NCBI RefSeq assembly: GCF_009805585.1
Contig: NZ_VHIN01000022.1
Coordinates: forward strand, 248,001 to 312,000
Length of the DNA stretch: 64,000 nucleotides
Source: Glutamicibacter sp. JC586
GTDB taxonomy: Bacteria; Actinomycetota; Actinomycetes; Actinomycetales; Micrococcaceae
Direction of reading: 5' to 3'
Numbering within the stretch: the stretch's first letter is position 1; the number at the start of each line of letters is the position of its first letter. The translations under genes and the position numbers were made by a program. Shown here piece after piece: positions 18,468 to 28,150 of this stretch. The notes beneath the pieces were generated by a model. It had not been told where the DNA came from. It saw only the letters and a list, made by a program, of their open reading frames with translations, and ran no database searches.

Positions 18468-18725
18468 TTACTTCTGGTGTGCCGCGCTAGCAGCGATGCG
18501 AGCTTCAGCCTTCTCGGAGTAGCTCATCAGGTGCATTGGGATAGCAAAAGCTAGGAACATCAGTGCGAAGCCAGCGAGAGTTGGCAACCAAGCGTTGTTC
18601 AATTCCCAGTAGCCCAAGACGAAAATGCCAGCTGCGAACATCACGAAGAAGATCACAAAACTAACAATGTTGCCGACAAGGCGGCCTTCACCTGAATGGG
18701 CAGTGTTCTTGCCGTTCGAGTACAC
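18468..18725 (-). CDS. Small two-helix membrane protein
   Basis: An 85-residue protein with two predicted transmembrane helices (VGNIVSFVIFFVMFAAGIFVL and LPTLAGFALMFLAFAIPM) and a charged, alanine-rich tail. AAGGAG lies 5 nt before the GTG start. It follows deoC by 35 nt and precedes a strong terminator, so it is probably the last gene of the nucleoside-salvage unit. I do not recognise a function. Confidence 0.78.
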   Translation of the reverse strand: MYSNGKNTAHSGEGRLVGNIVSFVIFFVMFAAGIFVLGYWELNNAWLPTLAGFALMFLAFAIPMHLMSYSEKAEARIAASAAHQK

Positions 18726-18760
18726 TTTTTCTCCTTGATCAAACAGATCGGTGCGATGTC

Positions 18761-19447
18761 CTAGTAGCTGGAACCGCTTTGCTCTCCTTCTAGGATAGCA
18801 ACTCCTGAGCTTGATCCCAGACGGGTCGCGCCGGCGGCGATCATGGCGCGTGCAGTTTCAACACTGCGCACCCCGCCGGAAGCCTTAACACCAAGATCTT
18901 CGCCGACCGTCTTGCGCATCAATGCTACGTCTTCAACGGTGGCACCACCGGTGGAGAAACCGGTAGAAGTCTTCACGAAGTCCGCGCCTGCGGCCTTGGC
19001 AGCTTCGCACGCCAGGACCTTAGCCTCATCGGTGAGCAAGCAGGTTTCGATGATGACCTTCAAGATGGCGCCGCCTTCGTGGGCAGCCTGAGCGATGGCA
19101 AAAATCTCATTGACCAGTGCATCGCGATCTCCACGGAGCGCAGCGGCGATGTCGATGACCATGTCGATCTCGTTAGCGCCGTCAGCTACCGCGTGTTTGG
19201 TTTCAAAAACCTTGGTGTCGGTGGCCGAAGCGCCCAGTGGGAAGCCAATCACCGAGCAGGTCAAGACCTCGGAGTCTTCCAGCTCACGGGCCACAGTGGA
19301 AACCCACAGTGGGTTGACACAGACCGACTTGAATTCATACTTCTTGGCTTCTTCGCAGATCTGCACGATCTGTTCACGGGAAGCGTTAGGTGCCAGCAGG
19401 GTGTGATCAATGTAGCCTGCAATGTCGCGGGCGGTAAGTTCAGTCAT
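18761..19447 (-). CDS. deoC: Deoxyribose-phosphate aldolase
   Basis: Splits 2-deoxyribose-5-phosphate into acetaldehyde and glyceraldehyde-3-phosphate at the end of deoxynucleoside catabolism. The TIM-barrel landmarks are [17 protein letters not shown], the EIDMVIDI segment, [10 protein letters not shown] and the Schiff-base lysine in [16 protein letters not shown]. At 228 residues it is normal length. The ATG at 19447 is preferred, with AGAGG 5 nt upstream; an in-frame ATG five codons earlier lacks support. It sits downstream of the phosphohexomutase and PNP genes. Confidence 0.95.
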   Translation of the reverse strand: MTELTARDIAGYIDHTLLAPNASREQIVQICEEAKKYEFKSVCVNPLWVSTVARELEDSEVLTCSVIGFPLGASATDTKVFETKHAVADGANEIDMVIDIAAALRGDRDALVNEIFAIAQAAHEGGAILKVIIETCLLTDEAKVLACEAAKAAGADFVKTSTGFSTGGATVEDVALMRKTVGEDLGVKASGGVRSVETARAMIAAGATRLGSSSGVAILEGEQSGSSY

Positions 19448-19506
19448 CTTTTCCTCTAACAAATCAGATTTCGATCAATGCAAATGAAAGTCTCGAAGGG
19501 GTAAGC

Positions 19507-21237
19507 CTAGTTGGCATTTAGGTAGGCTGCCAATTCCTGCTTGATGGCCTGTACCTGTGCGGTAGCACGTTCACGAGCTGCTGGAACCTGTTCTAACTGG
19601 TCAACCGGCTCAATCGTTTCTAGGTAGCATTTGAGTTTTGGTTCGGTGCCCGAAGGGCGAACGATCACTCGGGCACCGGAGAAGGTATGCAAAACTATCG
19701 CGTTGGTTGCCGGTAGCTTTTCGGTGCCTTTGGACAGATCAGTTACCTCGGAAACTTCGGAACCGCCCAATGATGCAGGTGCATCTTGCCTGAAGCGATC
19801 CATCAGTACCGGAATTTGCGCCAGATCGGTGAAGCGCAACGAGAGCTGGTCGGTGACGTGCACTCCGTGTCGGGCGGCTAACTCGTCAAGGCGAGCAGAA
19901 ATGCTGCTTCCTTTGCTCTTGAGCTGCGCAGCTAGGTCCGCCAGTGCGATGCCAGCTGAGATACCGTCTTTATCTCGTACCAAATCTGGTGCCACACAGT
20001 ACCCCAAGGCTTCTTCGTAGCCGAAGCCCAGATCCTCTACGCGGGAGATCCATTTAAAGCCGGTCAAGGTTTCTTCGTGCTCGCGCCCTGCGTCTTTGGC
20101 AATGGCTGCCAGCATGCGCGAAGAGACGATTGAGTTAGCTAGTTTTTTGCCCTCTGGCAAGGTCTTTGAAATTTGGTCGCCCAAGAGCCAGCCGACTTCG
20201 TCTCCACGCAACATCCGCCAGGTTCCATCATCAAGGATCGCCGCAGCGCAACGGTCAGCATCTGGATCATTAGCAATCACCAGATCTGCCTCAACCTTGC
20301 GAGCCAGCTGTAACGAAAGATCGATGGCACCTGGTTCTTCAGGGTTGGGGAACTTCACGGTGGGGAAAAGCGGATCAGGCTGTTCTTGTTCGGCAACCAT
20401 GTGAACATCACTAAAACCGGCATTGATGAGAGCGTGCTTCATCGTGTGTCCACCCACGCCGTGCATGGCTGAGACCACAACGCGTAGGTTTTTGCGGGTC
20501 GCGGATTCTGGCTGGTCCGCGGCGATGACCGGATGGATCGCTGCCAAGTATGCAGCCTCAATGTCGCCTTCGAGGCCCACGGCTGGTAATACTTCCCATC
20601 CCGATTCTGCGCGTTCAATGTGAGTTACTGGCCGCTGATGGTCAATGAGCGCAGCGATCTGTGCATCAATAGGGGAGACAATCTGCGCCCCTCGTCCTGC
20701 TTCGTCAGTAATCCGTCCACCAACATAAACCTTGTAGCCGTTATCGCGTGGAGGGTTGTGGCTTGCGGTCACCATGACACCGGCCTCGGCGCTAAATTCG
20801 CGTACTGCCCAGGCGAGGACCGGAGTCGGTAACGGTGAAGGCATCAGCAAAACGTCAAAGCCAGCAGCGGTGAAAATTCCTGCGGAGTCTTTAGCGAAAA
20901 CATCCGAATTGAATCGGGCGTCAAAGCCGATGACTACTTTGGGGGTATAGGCAGAGCCTGCTTTTTCTTTGAGGAAACGCGCGATACCTGCGGCGGTACG
21001 CATGACCACTACACGGTTCATGCGCAGGGGTCCGGCACCAAGTTCGGCACGAAGCCCAGCGGTACCAAATTCAAGTACGCCACCAAAACGGTCAGCAACG
21101 TCTTCGAATGCAAGAGCGTCGCCCTCAGTGACACGCTGGATGAGCAGGTTAAGCTCCTCCTGCGTTTGAGCATCCGGATCTTGAGCTGCCCACTTACCGG
21201 CCTCGTTCAGTAGCGCGATCTTATCTGTATGGTTCAC
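19507..21237 (-). CDS. Phospho-sugar mutase (phosphohexomutase / possible phosphopentomutase role)
   Basis: A 576-residue alpha-D-phosphohexomutase superfamily enzyme. The active-site phosphoserine is in VTASHNPPRDNGYKVY, the Mg2+ loop is NDPDADRC, the sugar-binding loop has the GYEEALGY segment, and the phosphate-binding loop is VRPSGTEPKLKCY. Family members interconvert glucose or mannose 1- and 6-phosphates, and some act on ribose phosphates. Its position between PNP and deoC fits ribose- or deoxyribose-1-phosphate isomerisation, but that is inference from neighbours only. Confidence 0.92.
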   Translation of the reverse strand: MNHTDKIALLNEAGKWAAQDPDAQTQEELNLLIQRVTEGDALAFEDVADRFGGVLEFGTAGLRAELGAGPLRMNRVVVMRTAAGIARFLKEKAGSAYTPKVVIGFDARFNSDVFAKDSAGIFTAAGFDVLLMPSPLPTPVLAWAVREFSAEAGVMVTASHNPPRDNGYKVYVGGRITDEAGRGAQIVSPIDAQIAALIDHQRPVTHIERAESGWEVLPAVGLEGDIEAAYLAAIHPVIAADQPESATRKNLRVVVSAMHGVGGHTMKHALINAGFSDVHMVAEQEQPDPLFPTVKFPNPEEPGAIDLSLQLARKVEADLVIANDPDADRCAAAILDDGTWRMLRGDEVGWLLGDQISKTLPEGKKLANSIVSSRMLAAIAKDAGREHEETLTGFKWISRVEDLGFGYEEALGYCVAPDLVRDKDGISAGIALADLAAQLKSKGSSISARLDELAARHGVHVTDQLSLRFTDLAQIPVLMDRFRQDAPASLGGSEVSEVTDLSKGTEKLPATNAIVLHTFSGARVIVRPSGTEPKLKCYLETIEPVDQLEQVPAARERATAQVQAIKQELAAYLNAN

Positions 21238-21289
21238 TGTTTTCCCTTTGAGAAAAGCGTCAATTATTGCCTATACCGCCCAAGGTTTC

Positions 21290-22099
21290 TTAGATCTTGG
21301 CGATGATCTGAGCCAGCAGCTTCGAGATGCGTGGGCCAGCCGCCTGGCCAGCCTCGATGACCTCTTCATGGCTCAGCGGAACCGGGCTAATGCCGGCGGC
21401 GAGGTTGGTGACCAGCGACATGCCAAAGATCTCCATACCAGCATGGCGGGCAGCAATCGCTTCCAATGCCGTGGACATGCCGACCAAATCAGCGCCGATT
21501 CTCTTGGCGTACTGTACTTCGGCAGGGGTTTCGTAATGAGGACCGGTGAATTGTGCGTACACACCTTCATCCAGGCTCGAATCCACCTCGCGGGCAATTT
21601 CGCGAATACGCGATGAGTACAGGTCGGTCAGATCAACAAAGGTAGCGCCCTCCAATGGGGAAGTGGCGGTGAGGTTGATGTGATCGGAGATCATGACCGG
21701 GGTACCGGGGGTCCAATTTTCATTGAGGCCACCGCAGCCGTTGGTCAGTACTAGGGTCTGGCATCCCGCAGCCGCAGCGGTGCGGATGGGGTGAACGACG
21801 GAGCGTACGCCACGTCCTTCGTAGAAGTGGGTACGGGCGCCAAGTACAAGTACGCGCTTACCGCTGTCGGTCAGAATCGAGGAAATGGTGCCTTTGTGGC
21901 CCGGTACGGCCGAGGCGTGGAAGCCGGGAATGGTGGTGGCATCCAGGGTGTGGGTGGTTTCGCCAACCAGCTCGGCGGCCTGGCCCCATCCGGAGCCCAG
22001 CACTAGCGCAATGTCGTGTTTTTCAACATTGGTCTGCTCGGCGATTACCTGTGCAGCCTGTGCTGCTAGAGCCTGTGGGTCATTATGTGTATCAGTCAC
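21290..22099 (-). CDS. Purine-nucleoside phosphorylase
   Basis: About 269 residues; a trimeric, PunA/human-type PNP that cleaves purine (deoxy)nucleosides with phosphate. Landmarks are ALVLGSGWGQ, phosphate-site RTHFYEGRG, VLTNGCGGLN, the GPHYETPAEV loop and VGMSTALEAIAARHAG plus SLVTNLAAGIS at the base site. I chose the GTG at 22099 (VTDTHNDPQALAAQ), because the frame upstream runs antisense into the lpd gene and encodes nothing like PNP. The ribosome binding site is weak; a TTG three codons earlier is possible. It is the first gene of the PNP, mutase, deoC unit. Confidence 0.92.
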   Translation of the reverse strand: MTDTHNDPQALAAQAAQVIAEQTNVEKHDIALVLGSGWGQAAELVGETTHTLDATTIPGFHASAVPGHKGTISSILTDSGKRVLVLGARTHFYEGRGVRSVVHPIRTAAAAGCQTLVLTNGCGGLNENWTPGTPVMISDHINLTATSPLEGATFVDLTDLYSSRIREIAREVDSSLDEGVYAQFTGPHYETPAEVQYAKRIGADLVGMSTALEAIAARHAGMEIFGMSLVTNLAAGISPVPLSHEEVIEAGQAAGPRISKLLAQIIAKI

Positions 22100-22214
22100 G
22101 GGCAATAGGCTACCGGTACCGGGGGTTTTTGTCAGGTGAAGCTTGTGCTTCAGAATCAAAAACACGTCGAAGATCACGCCATAAAATGTGCGCAATGAAC
22201 CTACATGGTGAACA

Positions 22215-23627
22215 ATGGAATCTGTGAGCGCAGATCGTAGTAATGAAGCAACCCGTTTAGTAATTCTCGGCGGCGGACCTGGCGGATATGAAGCTGCCAG
22301 TGTTGCAGCCCAGCTGGGTGCCAACGTCACCGTTGTAGAGCGTGCCGGCATGGGCGGTTCGGCGGTGCTGACCGACGTAGTACCGTCCAAGACCCTAATT
22401 GCTACCGCCGACGCAGTGCGCCGCGTAAAGCAAGCCGAAGCTTTTGGCGTCCACGTTGACGGACTGGACTCGGCAGTCACCGACTTCTCGGTAGTCAACC
22501 ACCGCCTCTTGGACCTAGCCAAAGAGCAATCCTCAGATATTCGCAACAGCCTCGAACGCGCCGGCGTGCGCATCGTAATTGGTGAAGGCCGTCTGATTGA
22601 TAACCACACCGTGGCTGTTGCACACCCCGATGGTTCTGAGCAGACCCTCGATGCGGACGCAATTCTTCTTGCCGTGGGTGCCCATCCGCGTGAATTGCCA
22701 ACCGCTAAGCCAGATGGCGAACGTATTTTCAACTGGACCCAGATTTACAACATGAATGAGGTGCCTGAGCACCTGATCGTGGTGGGCTCCGGTGTGACCG
22801 GTGCTGAGTTCGCTTCGGCCTATAACCTGCTTGGTGCCAAGGTCACCCTAGTTTCCTCGCGTGATCGTGTGCTTCCAGGTGAGGACGCGGACGCAGCTGG
22901 CGTGCTGGAAGATGCTTTTAAGCAGAACGGCGTTAACGTTGTTTCTCAGGCCCGCGCCGAAGGTGTGGAGCGTAAGGGAGATAAGGTTTACGTGACCTTG
23001 GCCGATGGTCGTGTGCTGGAAGGGAGCCACTGCTTGGTAGCGGTGGGCGGAATTCCAAACACCGCAGATATTGGCTTGGAAGAAGCTGGCGTCCAGCTCT
23101 CCGAGTCCGGCCACATCAAGGTCGACGGTGTATCGCGCACGACTGCTACCAACATCTACGCCACCGGTGACTGCACCGGCGTCTTCGCGCTGGCTTCGGT
23201 AGCTGCGATGCAGGGTCGGATTGCCGTAGCTCACTTGCTCGGTGACTCGGTGAAGCCACTAAATCTAGATTTGGTTGCTTCGAACGTTTTCACCTCTCCG
23301 GAAATTGCAACCGTTGGGGTTACCCAGCGTGCGGTGGCCGAAGGTAAATACCAGGCGAACATCGTCAAGGTGGATCTAAACTCCAACGCTCGCGCCAAGA
23401 TGATGAACGTTGAGCACGGTTTTGTGAAGATCGTTTCGCGCAAGGGCTCGGGTACTGTGATCGGTGGCGTGGTGGTTGCACCTCGCGCCAGTGAGCTGAT
23501 TTACTCGCTGGCCCTGGCAGTTCAGAACGGTCTGCACGTTGATGACGTAGCTGAGACCTTCACCGTGTACCCATCACTCTCCGGGTCATTGGGCGAAGCG
23601 GCGCGACGCTTGCATCGCCACCTGTAA
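22215..23627 (+). CDS. NAD(P)H-quinone dehydrogenase, LpdA-like flavoprotein without redox disulfide
   Basis: A 470-residue protein of the pyridine-nucleotide disulfide oxidoreductase fold: FAD motif LVILGGGPGGYEAAS, NAD(P) motif VVGSGVTGAEFASAY, second FAD motif NIYATGDCTGVFALAS and a dimerisation domain at the C-terminus. At the place of the CxxxxC disulfide it reads GMGGSAVLTDVVPSK, with no cysteines, and the C-terminal H-P-S-x-x-E signature of lipoamide dehydrogenase is changed to YPSLSGSLGE. It therefore cannot act on lipoamide. It fits the Mycobacterium tuberculosis LpdA (Rv3303c) group, which reduces quinones. It is divergent from PNP. Confidence 0.88.
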   Translation: MESVSADRSNEATRLVILGGGPGGYEAASVAAQLGANVTVVERAGMGGSAVLTDVVPSKTLIATADAVRRVKQAEAFGVHVDGLDSAVTDFSVVNHRLLDLAKEQSSDIRNSLERAGVRIVIGEGRLIDNHTVAVAHPDGSEQTLDADAILLAVGAHPRELPTAKPDGERIFNWTQIYNMNEVPEHLIVVGSGVTGAEFASAYNLLGAKVTLVSSRDRVLPGEDADAAGVLEDAFKQNGVNVVSQARAEGVERKGDKVYVTLADGRVLEGSHCLVAVGGIPNTADIGLEEAGVQLSESGHIKVDGVSRTTATNIYATGDCTGVFALASVAAMQGRIAVAHLLGDSVKPLNLDLVASNVFTSPEIATVGVTQRAVAEGKYQANIVKVDLNSNARAKMMNVEHGFVKIVSRKGSGTVIGGVVVAPRASELIYSLALAVQNGLHVDDVAETFTVYPSLSGSLGEAARRLHRHL

Positions 23628-23641
23628 ATACTGCTTTACTC

Positions 23642-23686
23642 ACAAAAGTGACTGCCAAGAACGGTGTTCTTGGCAGTCACTTTTGT
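23642..23686 (+). terminator. Rho-independent terminator of the quinone reductase gene
   Basis: A perfect 21-bp stem (23642-23662 with 23666-23686), loop GGT, 14 nt after the stop codon. The stem itself ends in TTTTGT. The rest of the 305-nt gap to 23932 shows no gene I can support. Confidence 0.88.
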
Positions 23687-23932
23687 AGTTAATCAAGGCG
23701 GAGCTACCCGTCGTTTCGTGATTCGACGCCGTGGCGGTGTTAGTCGCGTCTCAATATATGAACCACGAAAATCCACTAAATAGCTGGGGCTTGAGGCTTT
23801 GTTGAACGTTTGGCGAGCAAAGAGTGTCCAAATGGTGGACATCGATATCCGAATACTGAGCATCGAGGCTTAAGATTGTGACATTCGTAAATGAACGACC
23901 AACTCGTACTTTCACTCTAAGGAGCAGCCTCA

Positions 23933-25321
23933 ATGTCGCAGGCTAACCAGGTGGTGGCGCCCAAGGAGAACTCACGCGGACGCGTGCTGTTCGCCAGCAT
24001 GATTGGCACCACCGTCGAATTCTTCGATTTCTACGCCTACGCCACCGCGTCGGTGCTCGTCTTCCCGGCGTTGTTCTTCCCGAACGCCACCGCTATCAAC
24101 GCGATCCTCTCATCCTTCGCGATCTTCGGTGTCGCCTTCCTGGCTCGTCCGCTGGGCTCGGTAGTCTTTGGTCACTACGGTGACAAGATGGGACGTAAGG
24201 GCACCCTGGTTGCCTCGCTGCTGCTGATGGGTATTGCTACCTTCCTCATTGGCTTCCTGCCACCAGCTGCCGGTCATTGGACCGTGTTGGCCCCGCTGGC
24301 CTTGGTGATCCTGCGCTTTGCTCAGGGTCTGGCCCTGGGTGGTGAATGGTCCGGCGCTGCACTGCTGGCTACGGAGAATGCTCCGAAGAACAAGCGAGCT
24401 ATCTATGGCACCTTCCCTCAGCTGGGCGCCCCGATTGGTTTCATCATCGCTAACCTGCTGTTTGTGGGTCTGCAGACCTGGACTACAGCGGAGCAGTTCC
24501 AGGCTTGGGGCTGGCGCATTCCGTTCTTCTTCTCGGCCGTGATGGTTCTGATTGGCCTGTGGGTTCGCCTCAAGCTAGTTGAATCCGCTTCCTTCCAGAA
24601 GGTTCTGGATCAGAAGAAGGTTGTTAAGTCCCCGATCGCGGTGACCCTGAAGAAGCACTGGCGTCCAACCTTGGCTGGTACTTTCATCATGCTGGCAACC
24701 TACGTGCTGTTCTACCTGATGACCTCCTTCACCCTGACCTACGGCACCCAGCCAGCAAGCGTTGAGCAGGCTGCCGCGGCAGCGCAGGCCAAGGGTAAGG
24801 CCTTTGATGCTGCCGGCTTCGTTCCGGGTCTGGGCATTGAACGACCAACCTTCTTGACCATGCTGATCATCGGTGTAGTTTTCTTTGGTATCTTCACCGT
24901 AGTCTCCGGTCCATTGGCCGAGAAGTTCGGTCGACGTAAGTTCCTGATCTGGGTCAGTTCCGGCATTTTGGTCTTTGGCCTGACCTGGACCCTGTTCTTC
25001 GGTCCGGGCCAGGGCGCTGCCATGGCTGGTCTGATCGTGGGCTTTACCCTGATGGGTCTGACATTCGGCCCGATGGCGGCCTACCTGCCGGAGCTGTTCC
25101 CTTCCAACGTGCGTTACACCGGCTCTGCGGTGGCATACAACATGTCCTCGGTGATTGGTGCAGCTCCTGCTTCCTTCGTCGCTGTGGCGCTGTGGAAGGC
25201 CGGTAACGGCAACACCGTCGGTGTTGGTATCTACCTCTCGGTGGCCGCAGTGCTGACCTTGGCCTCACTGTACCTCACACGCGATACCTCAGATATCGAC
25301 ATGGAAGAGTTCGTCGAGTAA
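23933..25321 (+). CDS. MFS transporter, metabolite:H+ symporter (MHS) family
   Basis: A 462-residue membrane protein with 12 predicted helices. The MHS signature is clear: ASMIGTTVEFFDFYAYATAS in helix 1, ARPLGSVVFGHYGDKMGRKG in loop 2-3 and RFAQGLALGGEWSGAALLATE in helix 4 and after. Relatives carry shikimate, citrate, alpha-ketoglutarate, proline/betaine or other carboxylates; the substrate here is not evident. An insertion of about 25 residues rich in Ala and Gln (ASVEQAAAAAQAKGKAFDAA) sits in the periplasmic loop between helices 7 and 8, as in the MHS subgroup of actinobacteria. AAGGAG precedes the ATG. It is monocistronic. Confidence 0.9.
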   Translation: MSQANQVVAPKENSRGRVLFASMIGTTVEFFDFYAYATASVLVFPALFFPNATAINAILSSFAIFGVAFLARPLGSVVFGHYGDKMGRKGTLVASLLLMGIATFLIGFLPPAAGHWTVLAPLALVILRFAQGLALGGEWSGAALLATENAPKNKRAIYGTFPQLGAPIGFIIANLLFVGLQTWTTAEQFQAWGWRIPFFFSAVMVLIGLWVRLKLVESASFQKVLDQKKVVKSPIAVTLKKHWRPTLAGTFIMLATYVLFYLMTSFTLTYGTQPASVEQAAAAAQAKGKAFDAAGFVPGLGIERPTFLTMLIIGVVFFGIFTVVSGPLAEKFGRRKFLIWVSSGILVFGLTWTLFFGPGQGAAMAGLIVGFTLMGLTFGPMAAYLPELFPSNVRYTGSAVAYNMSSVIGAAPASFVAVALWKAGNGNTVGVGIYLSVAAVLTLASLYLTRDTSDIDMEEFVE

Positions 25322-25340
25322 GTATTTGACTACCTCTGTG

Positions 25341-25381
25341 AAGGTCCGGAAAACATTGCAGTCTCATGTTTTCCGGGCCTT
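25341..25381 (+). terminator. Hairpin terminator of the MHS transporter gene
   Basis: A 16-bp stem with one T-G pair (25341-25356 with 25366-25381) starts 20 nt after the stop codon. Confidence 0.75.
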
Positions 25382-25451
25382 CGATCGTTAATCGGCATCT
25401 AAGATGTGCAAGCATGGGAGGAGGGAACAACGAGGAGAAGAAGGAGAGCTC

Positions 25452-26192
25452 ATGCGTATTGCAGTTGCTGGAGGCACCGGAACCCTAGGTCGTCAGGTCG
25501 TCGAAAAGATCGCCGCCTTAGGGCACGTGCCGGTAGTCCTTTCACGCTCAGCGGGGTGCGATCTGACCAATAAGAATTCGGTGAAGCAGTGGCTAGTTGA
25601 TGCCCAGGCGGTCATCGATGTCTCGGGTAGCGCAACCACCAGCGCCTCGGCCTCCATGCGGTACTTCACGACCTCCACTGCCAACCTGGTGAGCGTCGGC
25701 CGCGAGGCCGGAGTGCAAAACCACGTTGCCCTCTCCATCGTGGGGGCCGCCGAGATTGATTCGGGCTACTACGCCGGTAAAGCCGCCCAAGAGCGGATGC
25801 TGCAGATGCTCGATGGTGGCTACACCATTCTTCGCACCACCCAGTTCCACGAGTTTGTGGGTCAAAATATCGACCGGCTCAGTGCTGGTCCGGTGCAGAT
25901 GGCTCCCAAGATGCGCTTGCAACCCATCGCGGGCAGTGAAGTGGCTGCCGCGCTGGTGGACCTTGCCATTGAGCCGGCCCAAGGGGTGGTTCAGGACCTG
26001 GCTGGTCCACAAGAAGAAAACATGCCGGATCTGTTCGCCCAGTATTTGCAGCACCAGGGAAAGTCTTCAAAGATCGTAGAAATTCCAGTTCCCGGCGCCA
26101 TGGGCAAAGCCATGCGCAACGGTGGTATTTTGCCTCAGGCTTCCGCCCGGTTGGGACAAGAAACGTTCTCCGATTGGCTTGTTCGTCAGTGA
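25452..26192 (+). CDS. NmrA-like atypical SDR, NAD(P)-binding protein
   Basis: A 246-residue Rossmann-fold protein. It opens with the atypical SDR glycine motif MRIAVAGGTGTLGRQVVEKI, and the conserved segments HVALSIVGAAEID and YYAGKAAQERMLQ (Y-x-x-x-K) follow, with LRTTQFHEFVGQ as in NmrA and TIGR-type SDRs. Such proteins act as NAD(P)H sensors or reduce small metabolites; the substrate is unknown. ATG 25452 has AAGGAG 5-6 nt upstream. The frame opens 16 codons earlier, but those residues lie before the motif and include this ribosome binding site. Confidence 0.85.
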   Translation: MRIAVAGGTGTLGRQVVEKIAALGHVPVVLSRSAGCDLTNKNSVKQWLVDAQAVIDVSGSATTSASASMRYFTTSTANLVSVGREAGVQNHVALSIVGAAEIDSGYYAGKAAQERMLQMLDGGYTILRTTQFHEFVGQNIDRLSAGPVQMAPKMRLQPIAGSEVAAALVDLAIEPAQGVVQDLAGPQEENMPDLFAQYLQHQGKSSKIVEIPVPGAMGKAMRNGGILPQASARLGQETFSDWLVRQ

Positions 26193-26209
26193 TCGAGCGT
26201 TAAAAAACA

Positions 26210-26248
26210 GGTGGGGTTCCGACGTGCTTGGCACGTAGGAACCCCACC
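26210..26248. terminator. Bidirectional terminator between the SDR and acc alpha genes
   Basis: GGTGGGGTTCC pairs with GGAACCCCACC; an inner ACGTGC/GCACGT stem with loop TTG closes it after one G-A mismatch. On the minus strand it is followed by TGTTTTTTAAC, so it is a good rho-independent terminator for the carboxylase gene. Confidence 0.88.
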
Positions 26249-26264
26249 GTGGTTTGACGGGCTA

Positions 26265-28046
26265 CTAGCTAGCGTCGCCGATCGAAGCGATCACGGCGCC
26301 GGAAGACAGGGTTTCGCCGGTGGCTACTTCCAAGCCACTTACTACACCATCGCGGTGAGCGGTGATTGGCTGCTCCATCTTCATGGCTTCAAGGACAACA
26401 ATCAAGTCACCCTCGGCAACCTCGGCCCCGTTTTCAACGGCCACCTTGACGATGGTGCCCTGCATCGGGGAGCGAAGCTCGGCGCTATTGGCAGCAGAAC
26501 CTGAGGCCGCCTTGCGGCTGGACTTGCGCTTCTTCTTAGCGCCACCCTGCTCGGATCCAGCAGAGGACATGGAACCAAGGGAGGAGGGAAGGGTAACTTC
26601 TAGACGCTTGCCATCTACCTCAACGGTCACGCTGGTGCGTTCGCTGTCTTCGGCCTCGCCTGGTGCGCCCGGCATCGGGTGCGGCTCGATGGCGGTGGCG
26701 AACTCGGTCTCAATCCAACGGGTGTGAACTTTAAAAGCACCTTCGGTCGGAACAAATGCCGGATCACTCATAACTGCGCGGTGGAATGGCAGTACCGTGG
26801 CCATGCCCTCAATCTGGAATTCCTCCAAGGCACGACGGGCGCGGGAGGCTGCAACCTTACGGGTGCTGCCGGTGACGATGAGCTTGGCGATCATCGAGTC
26901 GAAGTTCCCCGAAACGCTTTCGCCCTGTTCAATACCTGAGTCAACACGAACGCCAGGACCTGATGGCAGGTTCATCTTGGAGATGGTGCCGGGGGTTGGC
27001 ATGAAGTTACGGCCAGCGTCTTCACCGTTGATGCGGAATTCGAAGGAGTGACCGCGAACTTCTGGGTCACCGTAGCCAAGTTCTTCACCACGGGCAATGC
27101 GGAACTGTTCGCGCACTAGGTCAATCCCGGTGACCTCTTCAGACACTGGGTGCTCAACCTGCAGACGGGTGTTGACCTCGAGGAAGGAGATCACGCCGTC
27201 CTGACCCACGAGGAACTCGCAGGTGCCTGCGCCGGTGTACTTGGCTTCACGCAGGATCGCCTTGGAAGCTTCGTAGAGGCGGGTGATCTGCTCTTCGCTC
27301 AAGTATGGCGCTGGGGCTTCTTCAACCAGTTTCTGGTTGCGGCGCTGCAGGGAGCAGTCACGGGTGGAGACCACCACGACATTGCCATGGGCATCCGCCA
27401 AGCATTGGGTTTCGACGTGGCGCGGCGCATCCAAGAAGCGCTCGATGAAGCATTCGCCGCGGCCGAAAGCTGCTACTGCTTCGCGAACTGCAGAGTCGTA
27501 AAGTTCGCCGATCTCTTCACGGTTGCGCACAACCTTGATGCCACGTCCACCGCCACCGTAGGCAGCCTTGATGGCCAGTGGCAGGCCGTGCTCGTCGGCG
27601 AATGCGTACACTTCTTCAGCCGAAGCTACCGGATCCTTGGTACCAGGAACCAGGGGAGCGCCAACCTTTTCAGCAATATGTCGTGCCTTGACCTTGTCGC
27701 CGAGCTGGTCGATGGATTCAGGTGATGGGCCGATCCAGGTCAGGCCGGCGTCGATAACTGCCTGGGCGAATTCGGCGTTCTCCGAGAGGAAGCCGTAACC
27801 CGGGTGAATTGCGTCGGCACCCGAACGCTGTGCAGCGTCCAAAATCTTCTCAATGCGAAGGTAAGATTCGGCGGCGGTGGTGCCGCCGAGCGCGTAGGCC
27901 TCGTCAGCCAAACGCACGTGCAGTGCATCGCGGTCGGAGTCGGCGTAGACCGCTACGGACTCGATTCCTTCATCGCGTGCGGCACGGATAATGCGCACTG
28001 CAATCTCGCCGCGGTTGGCGATTAGCACCTTCGTCAATTGATTCAT
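26265..28046 (-). CDS. Acyl-CoA carboxylase alpha chain (biotin carboxylase + biotin carrier domain)
   Basis: A 593-residue fusion typical of actinobacterial AccA3/AccBC. It carboxylates its own biotin with ATP and bicarbonate and hands the carboxyl group to a beta-chain carboxyltransferase, giving malonyl- or methylmalonyl-CoA. The biotin carboxylase domain covers about residues 1-450 ([23 protein letters not shown]-grasp glycine loop [28 protein letters not shown]). A linker rich in Lys/Ser ([13 protein letters not shown]) precedes the biotinyl domain, with the biotin lysine at about position 556 in EAMKMEQPI. The beta and epsilon chains are at 39-41 kb and biotin ligase at 42 kb. The promoter region carries a 19-bp dyad also found upstream of the beta-chain gene. 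Confidence 0.96.
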   Translation of the reverse strand: MNQLTKVLIANRGEIAVRIIRAARDEGIESVAVYADSDRDALHVRLADEAYALGGTTAAESYLRIEKILDAAQRSGADAIHPGYGFLSENAEFAQAVIDAGLTWIGPSPESIDQLGDKVKARHIAEKVGAPLVPGTKDPVASAEEVYAFADEHGLPLAIKAAYGGGGRGIKVVRNREEIGELYDSAVREAVAAFGRGECFIERFLDAPRHVETQCLADAHGNVVVVSTRDCSLQRRNQKLVEEAPAPYLSEEQITRLYEASKAILREAKYTGAGTCEFLVGQDGVISFLEVNTRLQVEHPVSEEVTGIDLVREQFRIARGEELGYGDPEVRGHSFEFRINGEDAGRNFMPTPGTISKMNLPSGPGVRVDSGIEQGESVSGNFDSMIAKLIVTGSTRKVAASRARRALEEFQIEGMATVLPFHRAVMSDPAFVPTEGAFKVHTRWIETEFATAIEPHPMPGAPGEAEDSERTSVTVEVDGKRLEVTLPSSLGSMSSAGSEQGGAKKKRKSSRKAASGSAANSAELRSPMQGTIVKVAVENGAEVAEGDLIVVLEAMKMEQPITAHRDGVVSGLEVATGETLSSGAVIASIGDAS

Positions 28047-28150
28047 CGTGAACCTGTCTTCAAAAAATAGGGTTTCTCATCTAGGAGCCTATCGTTTTTG
28101 TGGGAACTATATGTAGTTAACCCGCCAAACCCGGGTGTTACGCATGAAAC

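Noticed and set aside
22100-22732. Upstream part of the long frame ending in purine-nucleoside phosphorylase
   Set aside because: These 211 codons lie antisense to the flavoprotein gene and add nothing like PNP; the GTG at 22099 gives the normal length.
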